A stretch of DNA of 17,506 nucleotides from an uncultured Frankiales bacterium (GTDB lineage: Bacteria > Actinomycetota > Actinomycetes > Mycobacteriales > SCTD01). Every line of letters begins with the position of its first letter. The stretch's first letter is position 1. The stretch is from the NCBI GenBank assembly GCA_946479905.1, contig CAMLIA010000076.1, forward strand, positions 1-17,506, in the 5' to 3' direction. Below the pieces are notes generated by a model that was not told the DNA's origin, did not search any database, and saw nothing but the letters and a program-made list of their open reading frames with translations. The translations under genes and the position numbers were made by a program. Below, one piece after another: positions 7,564-13,396 of this stretch.

Positions 7564-9534
7564 TCACCAGCCCCGCAGGACACTGCGCGGTGGGCTGTCG
7601 GCGTGGTGGCCGGTGGGCAGCGTCCAGCGCAAGCTGCCGTCGTCGAGCTGGGTGAGCGTGAAGACGGCGTGCTTGGCCTGGTGGTGGTGCTCGCAGAGGG
7701 AGCAGCCGTTGCTGATGCTCGTCGGTCCGGCGGGCCACGGGACGCGGTGGTCGCTGTCGCACCGCACGGCCAGCCGGCTGCACCCGGGGAAGCGGCACGT
7801 CTGGTCCCGCACCTTCAGGTGCCGGGCGAGCGGGCCGGTGAACGGATAGCGGCTGCTGTCCGGAGGCAGTGGCTGGACCGGGTTGCCGAGCAGGCCGTTG
7901 ACCGCGTGGGTCAGCGCCGCGCGGCTCCACGTCGGGCCGCGCGCCGGCGCTGTCGGCCAGCCGCCCGGGGGAGCGGGGCCGCGCGCTGCGGCGGGGATCC
8001 GGCTGCCGATGAGGCTGTGCACGACCTCGGCGGGCTCGGTCTGCGCCGCCCACTCCCGGTCGGCCGGGGTGGGTGGTCGGTCGCCGCCGTGCGGCTCGGG
8101 GTCCGGTGCGGGTCGTGGCACGGGCCAGCTGGGTTGCTGGCGCCGCAGCCACTGCTGGCGCAGGGCCCGCGCTCGTGCGCTCGGCTCCTCAGGCAGCTCG
8201 GCCGCAGCGTCGCGGGCGGTCATCGCCAGGTTGTCGTCGACGAACCCGTCCGGCCACGGCTGCTCCGGCGGCGAGGGCGGTTCCGGCGGTCGCGTGCCTC
8301 CCTCGGGGTCGGGCGGGTCGGGCCAGTGGATCCTGACCGTGCCGTCGCGGTCGATGAGGACGTTCGCGAGCCCTGGGGGCCGGCCGTCGGCGGCGATCAC
8401 GTCGAGGATCTGCCGCAGCTGAGCCTGTGCGGCCGGGTCCGGCGGGTGGGTGCAGGGCTGGCAGTGGTCGTGGAAGTCGCGAGCTGCCTGGCGCAGCGCC
8501 TGCTCCGGGTCAGCGACCGCGTCGAGCTGCTCGGCCAGCCAGTGCTCGTCCGCGGCCGTGTGGTCGAGCCCGTCGGCCTCGTCGGCCAGCGCCTGGTCGG
8601 TGACCGGCGCCGGCTCGACCTGGTCGGTCAGCAGCCGCAGCGGCTTCGGCGGTGGCGCCGGGCGGGCTCGCGCGGGCACGGTGTCCACACTGACGAGCTG
8701 GCCGGCGTCGTCCACGACGACGCGCCGGATGTGGGCGGCGTCCCGGACGATCCCCCGGGCCTCCGAGCCGGTCACGAACCCGAGGCCGGGGATCTCGGCC
8801 GGCTCGTCCCGCCCCTGCAGGGTCGCGAGGCTCACGAGGAGCTGCACGTGCGCCCCGACCGGGCTGATCTGGCCGCTGATGAGACCCAGCAGGGTGTCGA
8901 ACCGGCGCTGCGTCAGGCTGCGGTCGTCCTCGGGAGCCTTCGGCAGGCAGAGGGCGTCCAACCCGGCGAGCGCTGCGGCGACGGCACCCTTGGGACCGTT
9001 CATGAGCATCGAGGCGCTGCCGTCGCGCTCGTCGTAGCCGGTGACCGAGCGGTTCGTGCGGGCCTTCTCCGCCCGCTTCTCGGCGGCCTCGGGGTCGACC
9101 AGGAAGATCGCCGCCCGGGTCGCCTTGCGCAGCTGGTGCGGCGTCCGTGCCGCCCGCTGCCTGAGCACCAGGTCGAGCACCTGCGCCCGCTTGCCCCGGT
9201 CGACGGAGCCGGCCAGCTCGTCGAGGACCGCGTCCGCGTGGCGGACCGTCCAGGTCCCGGCCTCGACGAGCGCCCTGACCTCGGCGTGGTCCTCGAGCAC
9301 CAGGGAGTCGTCGATCCAGCGCTGCGTCGTGAGGCTCGACTCGGCCAGCACCACCGCGAGCTCGTCGCTGACGAACCTGCGGAGCCCGAACGGCGTCTCG
9401 TCCTGCCACAGCGTCACCAGCTTGGTCCGGAGCTGCAGCTCCAGCAGCGTCTTCTGCCTGACCAGGGCGGCGATGTCGTCGAGCAGCTCAGCGCGATCGG
9501 CGCTGGGCTCGAGGGTGGGGGCGCGTGTTCTCAT
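7564..9534 (-). CDS. DUF222 / 13E12-type HNH endonuclease domain protein
   Basis: 656 residues, ATG start. The first 370 or so residues resemble the DUF222 (13E12 repeat) domain: LLELQLRTKLVTLWQDE, WIDDSLVLEDHAEVRALVEAG and the LRKATRAAIFLVDPEAAEKR stretch. A long proline-rich linker follows, including PPEPPSPPEQPWPDG. The C-terminus has an HNH module: CRFPGC (580-585), DSDHRVPW with D595-H596, SNGCSLCEHHH with N609, C611, C614 and H616-H618. HNH domains of this type are metal-dependent nucleases; the physiological role of the family, abundant in actinobacteria, is unsettled. The gene has its own promoter overlapped by a LexA-like site. It lies 101 bp downstream of the flavoprotein gene on the same strand and ends 8 bp from the convergent DinB gene. 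Confidence 0.9.
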   Translation of the reverse strand: MRTRAPTLEPSADRAELLDDIAALVRQKTLLELQLRTKLVTLWQDETPFGLRRFVSDELAVVLAESSLTTQRWIDDSLVLEDHAEVRALVEAGTWTVRHADAVLDELAGSVDRGKRAQVLDLVLRQRAARTPHQLRKATRAAIFLVDPEAAEKRAEKARTNRSVTGYDERDGSASMLMNGPKGAVAAALAGLDALCLPKAPEDDRSLTQRRFDTLLGLISGQISPVGAHVQLLVSLATLQGRDEPAEIPGLGFVTGSEARGIVRDAAHIRRVVVDDAGQLVSVDTVPARARPAPPPKPLRLLTDQVEPAPVTDQALADEADGLDHTAADEHWLAEQLDAVADPEQALRQAARDFHDHCQPCTHPPDPAAQAQLRQILDVIAADGRPPGLANVLIDRDGTVRIHWPDPPDPEGGTRPPEPPSPPEQPWPDGFVDDNLAMTARDAAAELPEEPSARARALRQQWLRRQQPSWPVPRPAPDPEPHGGDRPPTPADREWAAQTEPAEVVHSLIGSRIPAAARGPAPPGGWPTAPARGPTWSRAALTHAVNGLLGNPVQPLPPDSSRYPFTGPLARHLKVRDQTCRFPGCSRLAVRCDSDHRVPWPAGPTSISNGCSLCEHHHQAKHAVFTLTQLDDGSLRWTLPTGHHADSPPRSVLRGW

Positions 9535-9543
9535 GCAAGAACC

Positions 9544-9571
9544 AATCTACCCCCTCTCGACCCAAAAGCAA
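9544..9571 (-). promoter_or_regulatory. Predicted promoter of the DUF222-HNH gene
   Basis: On the minus strand a TTGCTT -35 (9566-9571) and a TAGATT -10 (9544-9549) are separated by 16 bp, with the ATG 9 nt after the -10. This 101-bp intergenic stretch is visibly richer in A and T than its surroundings. A short or absent leader is implied. Confidence 0.5.
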
Positions 9572-9583
9572 ACACCTGTTCGA
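9568..9583 (-). promoter_or_regulatory. LexA (SOS) box overlapping the -35 element
   Basis: The minus strand reads TCGAAC-AGGT-GTTTGC. The mycobacterial SOS box is TCGAAC-N4-GTTCGA, so the left arm matches fully and the right arm at four of six positions. It overlaps the -35 hexamer of the DUF222-HNH promoter, where a repressor would block transcription. From memory, several 13E12-family genes of M. tuberculosis are LexA-controlled, which supports the assignment. Confidence 0.6.
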
Positions 9584-9635
9584 AAGAATCTTCGCGAGTT
9601 TTTGCCACGTGACAGCATGTCTCAGATGTCATGCA

Positions 9636-10745
9636 CTAATCGACGAGGTCGACCAGCCAGCGCACCCTGCGGCGCTGAAGCTGCTCGGCCATCGTCGTCC
9701 GGCCGCTCACCAGCTCCTGCAGCAGCGGCCACAGCGGCGGGGTGCGCATGACCTGGTGCACGACACCCGGCCGGCGGGTGAAGACGTGCAGCGCCCGCCG
9801 TCCCGCGGCCATCTCGGCCCCGAGTTCCGCCTCCACCGCCGCCTCGTACGAGGGGAGCCGGCCCACCGCAGCCAGCCCGGCCAGCCGCCCCGACCGCAGT
9901 GCGAAGGAGATCCCCTCACGGGTCCACGGCTCGAGCAGCCCTGCCGCGTCCCCGGCGACGAGCACCTGACCGCGGCGCAGCGGTGAGCCGGCCGCACGGA
10001 CCCTTGTCTGGTGGCCGCCGTCGTGCGCCGCCGTCGTCAGGTCGAGGCCGAGCGAGGAGACGAAGGAGCGGTAGTAGTCACGCATCTCTGCTCCGGCGTC
10101 GCGCGACCCGATGACTCCCACGGTGAGGGTGTCGCCCTTCGGGAACACCCAGCCGTAGCTGCCGGGCACCGGCCCCCAGTCGAGCAGCACGTGACCGTCC
10201 CAGTCGCTGCCCGTAGGGCGCGCCAGCTCGGCCTCGAGCCCGATGTCGACGAGGTCGCACTGCACCCCGACGTACGCCGAGGCGCGGGACGCCGACCCGT
10301 CGGCCGCGACGACCGCGCGGGCCCAGACGGGACCGACGGAGGTGCCGAGCGTGACCACGCCGGCCTCCTCGGCGTACGCGCCCACTGTGACCCGGGTGCG
10401 CAGCTCGGCACCTGCCGCCTGCGCGACGGCGACCAGCGCCGCGTCCAGCTCCGACCGCAGCACCATCGGCAGGAAGGGCGCCGCCGAGCGCTGGAAGCCC
10501 CGCCGGCCGCCCGAGGTGAAGGTGAACCGGCCGACGTGGTCCCGCGCGAGGGCGGTGACGTCCACACCGGCGTCAGCGAGCGCCTGCTGCGCGGGCCCGA
10601 TCAGGCCACCCCCGCACCGCTTGTAGCGGGGCAGCTCCGCCCGCTCCAGCATCAGCACGCGGGCGCCGGACGCCGCTGCCGCCCGGGCGGCCGCCGCCCC
10701 GGCCGGGCCGGCTCCGACCACAGCCAGGTCCCACACGTCCCTCAC
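9636..10745 (-). CDS. Geranylgeranyl reductase family FAD-dependent oxidoreductase
   Basis: 369 residues from GTG 10745; an in-frame GTG at 10778 would add 11 residues and is preceded by a weak CCAGG, so the start is uncertain. The Rossmann FAD site is WDLAVVGAGPAGAAAARAA followed by the acidic end of strand two (VLMLERA). The KRCGGGL motif is the one typical of geranylgeranyl reductases, and the second FAD motif is VLVAGDAAGLLEPWTREGI. These flavoenzymes reduce isoprenoid double bonds, for example in menaquinone side chains or lipid precursors; some relatives are halogenase-like or hydroxylases. Substrate is not given by the neighbours. It precedes the HNH gene on the same strand and is divergent from the lytic transglycosylase. 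Confidence 0.85.
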   Translation of the reverse strand: MRDVWDLAVVGAGPAGAAAARAAAASGARVLMLERAELPRYKRCGGGLIGPAQQALADAGVDVTALARDHVGRFTFTSGGRRGFQRSAAPFLPMVLRSELDAALVAVAQAAGAELRTRVTVGAYAEEAGVVTLGTSVGPVWARAVVAADGSASRASAYVGVQCDLVDIGLEAELARPTGSDWDGHVLLDWGPVPGSYGWVFPKGDTLTVGVIGSRDAGAEMRDYYRSFVSSLGLDLTTAAHDGGHQTRVRAAGSPLRRGQVLVAGDAAGLLEPWTREGISFALRSGRLAGLAAVGRLPSYEAAVEAELGAEMAAGRRALHVFTRRPGVVHQVMRTPPLWPLLQELVSGRTTMAEQLQRRRVRWLVDLVD

Positions 10746-10751
10746 AGAGGG

Positions 10752-10766
10752 TTGTCCATGAGACAA
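10752..10766. promoter_or_regulatory. Inverted repeat TTGTC-N5-GACAA, possible operator
   Basis: A 5-bp perfect dyad with a 5-nt centre (CATGA) lies 6 bp upstream of the preferred GTG of the flavoprotein gene, in the divergent region shared with the transglycosylase. Dyads of this size are typical of MarR- or TetR-like dimer sites, but no regulator gene is adjacent. If translation starts at 10778 instead, the repeat is inside the coding sequence. Confidence 0.3.
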
Positions 10767-10881
10767 TCTGGGTAACACCGGCCAAACCTGGGCAGCGCGA
10801 CGACTCCCCGCGCGCTACCCATCACGTCCGCCCAGACCTGCTCGTTGAGCACACCGGACTGCCTATCAGAGGAGGCACTGC

Positions 10882-11940
10882 GTGCGTCGCCCTGCCGCCC
10901 TGGCGACCTGCGCCCTGCTGCTCGCGGGGTGCGGCCTGTCCACCCACCGGCCCAGCGCTCCGCAGGCCGCCTCGGCGCCGTCCCCCGTGTCGCGGGCGGA
11001 CGCCCAGCACGCCTCCCGCTCGCGCGCCCTCCCGGTCAAGCCGCTGCGCAAGGCCGTGACGCCCGACCTGATGCTCACCACCCGTGCGCCGCTGACGCAG
11101 AAGCAGGTGGCCGGGATCCTTCGGCTGCGCGGGGTGACCAGCAGCAGCGTGCTCAGCACCGGAGCCGTCCGCGTGGGGCACCGGGCCGTCAACGCGATGG
11201 GCGTCGACCCGTCGAGCTTCCGGGCGTTCACGCCCCGGGACACGGCCCGCTCGGACGCGCTGTGGTCGGCCGTGGCGCAGGGCCAGCTGGCGGCGTCCTA
11301 CGCCGCTCGCCTGCCGCTCGGCAGCGTCGTGCACGTCTTCGGCCGGCACGGCCTCGACGCCCGGATCGGCGCCGTGGCCTCCTACGACCTGCCCGGGTCG
11401 GCGCTCGTCATGAACCGCGCGCTCGGCTCCGACGTGGGCCTCGTGACGAACACCATCGTGCTCGCGGCGCCGGAGCGACGGCTGAGCCGCCTCGAGAACC
11501 AGATCCGCGACGTCGTCGGGGAGCACGTGGTCTTCACCGAGCTGCGGCCCGCGCAGATCGTCGATCGGCGGCCCAAGACGTACAAGGAGCTCTACCAGCT
11601 CTCGGCGTCCTACTGCCCGGGGCTGTCGTGGACGATCCTCGCCGCCATCGGCCAGGTCGAGAGCGGCCACGGCCGCAACGTGGGCCCGTCCAGTGCCGGT
11701 GCGCTCGGCCCGATGCAGTTCCTGCCGTCGACGTGGGCGCAGTACGCCGTCGACGGGGACGGTGACGGCAAGGCCGACATCATGAGCCCGTACGACGCGG
11801 TGCCGGCCGCAGCGCTCTACCTGTGCCGCAACGGTGCCGGCCGTGGTGGGCAGGCGCTCTACGACGCGATCTTCAACTACAACCACGCCGACTGGTACGT
11901 CCGCGAGGTGCTCGCGATCGCCGCGCAGTACGCCGCGTAG
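10882..11940 (+). CDS. Lipoprotein lytic murein transglycosylase (SLT/MltB-like) with extra N-terminal domain
   Basis: 352 residues from GTG 10882, preceded by GGAGG (10871-10875) at 6 nt. A lipoprotein signal ends in L-A-G-C17. The C-terminal 120 residues are a soluble-lytic-transglycosylase fold: GQVESGHGRN with catalytic Glu260, GALGPMQFLPSTWAQY, and NYNHADWYVREVLAIAAQY. The loop DGDGDGKAD (291-299) matches a DxDxDG calcium-binding pattern, as in MltB/Slt35, which has an EF-hand-like calcium site. The enzyme should cleave glycan strands of peptidoglycan to anhydromuropeptides at the outer membrane face. Residues about 40-230 are not part of the known fold and look like an extracytoplasmic permease domain. 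It is monocistronic as far as can be seen. Confidence 0.85.
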   Translation: MRRPAALATCALLLAGCGLSTHRPSAPQAASAPSPVSRADAQHASRSRALPVKPLRKAVTPDLMLTTRAPLTQKQVAGILRLRGVTSSSVLSTGAVRVGHRAVNAMGVDPSSFRAFTPRDTARSDALWSAVAQGQLAASYAARLPLGSVVHVFGRHGLDARIGAVASYDLPGSALVMNRALGSDVGLVTNTIVLAAPERRLSRLENQIRDVVGEHVVFTELRPAQIVDRRPKTYKELYQLSASYCPGLSWTILAAIGQVESGHGRNVGPSSAGALGPMQFLPSTWAQYAVDGDGDGKADIMSPYDAVPAAALYLCRNGAGRGGQALYDAIFNYNHADWYVREVLAIAAQYAA

Positions 11941-12038
11941 CACTCGTAGGCCCTGGCACAGCTCCTGCTTCTACGTCCGACCGGGGGTTCGCCCGTTGTC
12001 TGCCGAGCCCAAGGTGCCGCCGGGCGTTCGTGCCGCGG

Positions 12039-12049
12039 GACGAATCGTC
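12039..12049. promoter_or_regulatory. Short palindrome GACGA-A-TCGTC upstream of the tethered sigma gene
   Basis: An 11-bp odd palindrome lies 62 bp upstream of the sigma-factor start, in the 171-bp gap that should hold its promoter. It may be an operator half-site pair or chance. A TAGGCT at 12066-12071 is a possible -10 but has no good -35 partner. Nothing else was seen in this gap. Confidence 0.2.
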
Positions 12050-12111
12050 GTGGACCTGCTGGCCGTAGGCTCCTCCGGGCGCCAGTGGAGCGCCGACGCG
12101 ACGGGGGATGC

Positions 12112-13086
12112 ATGGCAGCCGTGACGTGCCGGATGTCCGGTGTCCTCGGTGCGGCTGCCCCCCGCTGGGCGGAGGTGTGGGAGCACCACGACGAGCTCGT
12201 GAGGCTGGCACGATCCAGGGACGTGTCTGTCGAGGACGCGGAGGACGTCGTGCACGAGGTCCTGCTGCTGGCCGCTGAGGATGCCACGATCAGGCTGGAC
12301 AGCGTGGGCGCCTGGATGAACCGCGTGGTGCGCAACAAGGTCGCGGATCTCCACCGGCAGCGCGGGTACCACCGGCATCGTGTCCGGTTCCAGATGAGGA
12401 TGTCGGCGGGCGCTCCGCCGGTCGATGAGCGGGCGTGCGACGAGGACGAAGCGAGGTATCTCGCTCGCCGGCTCCTCGAGCTGCCACAGCGCCAGCAGCA
12501 CGCCCTGCTGCTGTCCGCGCGCGGCTGCTCCGCCGCGGAGATCGCTGACACGATGCTCGCCTCGCCCAAGGCGGTCGAGAACCTCCTGGGAAAGGCGAGA
12601 CGTGCTCTGCGCGCGTCGGTCGTGTCCCTGGCTGCCGGTTGGACCACAGGCGCCCTGAGGGTGCGCGCGGGCGGTCCTCGGCTGGTGACGGCAGGGATCG
12701 CGGTAGCGGTAGTCGGTGCGGTCGTGAGCCTGGGGCACCGCGGGACCGACGCGGGTGGACCGGTCACCGACGAGTTCGCTGCGCCTTCCGCGACGGAGAC
12801 GGTCTTCTCCGAGCGCGCGGCCGGGCCGCGCCGTCTCGTTGCGCGTGCTTCCAGCTCGGGTGAGGTCATCCGCGTCGCGCATGCGTCCGCTCCCCGGGAG
12901 CTCCGGCAGCTCGCGCCGGCCTTGCGCGTCCGGGTCGGCGACACCGACCTGCGGACGCCTGCCGTGACTCAGCACGGTTCGGCTCTGGACGTGGCCTCGA
13001 GCGTGCGCCGCTGCCTCCAGCGCGGACCTGTGGTGTCGGCGTCCTTCGTGGGCTGCCCCCGGGAGCATGGGCTTGCCGCCGAGTAG
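12112..13086 (+). CDS. Membrane-tethered ECF-like sigma factor (sigma domains plus TM and extracytoplasmic tail)
   Basis: 324 residues from ATG 12112; GTG 12085 would add nine, and the GGGGGA before the ATG is only 3 nt away, so the start is tentative. Residues 24-85 are sigma region 2 (VEDAEDVVHEVLLLAAED, DSVGAWMNRVVRNKVADLHRQRG). Residues 118-168 are region 4 (LLELPQRQQHALLLSARG then SAAEIADTMLASPKAVENLLGKARRAL). A hydrophobic segment at 191-208 (LVTAGIAVAVVGAVVSL) then crosses the membrane, leaving about 115 residues outside, with two cysteines (C301, C315). ECF factors are normally about 200 residues and soluble. This one resembles a sigma factor fused to its own membrane anchor, so release by proteolysis is a natural hypothesis. 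A propeller and an FtsH-like protease follow. Confidence 0.78.
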   Translation: MAAVTCRMSGVLGAAAPRWAEVWEHHDELVRLARSRDVSVEDAEDVVHEVLLLAAEDATIRLDSVGAWMNRVVRNKVADLHRQRGYHRHRVRFQMRMSAGAPPVDERACDEDEARYLARRLLELPQRQQHALLLSARGCSAAEIADTMLASPKAVENLLGKARRALRASVVSLAAGWTTGALRVRAGGPRLVTAGIAVAVVGAVVSLGHRGTDAGGPVTDEFAAPSATETVFSERAAGPRRLVARASSSGEVIRVAHASAPRELRQLAPALRVRVGDTDLRTPAVTQHGSALDVASSVRRCLQRGPVVSASFVGCPREHGLAAE

Positions 13087-13148
13087 AGCGACGAGCCGGC
13101 AGGAACGCCGTCGGGGAGGGGTGCGGCCTTCTCAAACGAAGGACCAGT

Positions 13149-13358
13149 GTGAATACGACCTCGCGCATGCTCGCCGTCCTCGGTCTTCTCGTCCTCGCCG
13201 CACTGTCCCTGAGCATCACCGCGCCTGAGGGCGGGATCCCTCGCAACGACGCGGTGGGACAGCTGTGCGTCGAGTCAGCCACGGAGCACGTGGCCGGGCG
13301 CACCGTCACCACCCCTGAGGTCTGCCTCCCGGACGCCCCCGTCGCTCGCCTGGGTTGA
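13149..13358 (+). CDS. Small secreted or single-pass membrane peptide, unknown function
   Basis: 69 residues, GTG start with GAAGGA (13138-13143) 5 nt upstream, a well-placed ribosome site that supports the gene. Residues 7-24 (MLAVLGLLVLAALSLSI) are a signal peptide or membrane anchor without a clear cleavage motif. The remaining 45 residues hold two cysteines (C40, C59) that could form one disulfide, and no recognisable domain. It sits 62 bp after the tethered sigma factor and 38 bp before the anchored propeller, all on one strand. A role as a small partner of that membrane system is possible but not shown. Confidence 0.6.
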   Translation: MNTTSRMLAVLGLLVLAALSLSITAPEGGIPRNDAVGQLCVESATEHVAGRTVTTPEVCLPDAPVARLG

Positions 13359-13361
13359 GGG

Positions 13362-13390
13362 ACGACAGGGACCGGGACGGCCGGGATACT
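13362..13390 (+). promoter_or_regulatory. Candidate promoter of the anchored propeller gene
   Basis: ACGACA (13362-13367) and GATACT (13385-13390) are spaced 17 bp apart, and the ATG at 13397 follows the -10 by only 6 nt, which suits a leaderless transcript. It begins just after the stop of the 69-residue gene. The match to consensus is moderate, and read-through from upstream is equally possible. Confidence 0.35.
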
Positions 13391-13396
13391 GGGGCC

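Noticed and set aside
7405..9612. A 735-codon open frame on the plus strand opposite the HNH gene
   Set aside because: It is a frame shadow of the minus-strand DUF222-HNH gene. Its protein is low-complexity Arg/Gly/Val-rich with no motif, while the opposite strand has clear HNH residues.
9611..9634. Hairpin candidates after the flavoprotein gene (TGACA/TGTCA or GCATG/CATGC)
   Set aside because: The two alternatives have only 5-bp stems with 10-12-nt loops and exclude each other, so a terminator is not supported.
11982..11994. GGGGGTTCGCCC, like a tRNA T-arm or a UUCG terminator
   Set aside because: No acceptor, D- or anticodon stem can be built around it, and the paired stem is only 3-4 bp, too weak to call a terminator with confidence.
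13102..13106. GGAAC upstream of the 69-residue gene, like an ECF -35 element
   Set aside because: No CGTC or GTT-type -10 follows at 16-17 bp, and the same pentamer does not recur upstream of the neighbouring genes.
13355..13396. Longer start for the anchored propeller gene
   Set aside because: The extra 14 residues are highly charged (DDRDRDGRD) and would sit before the signal peptide. ATG 13397 gives a normal signal sequence and follows a plausible -10.
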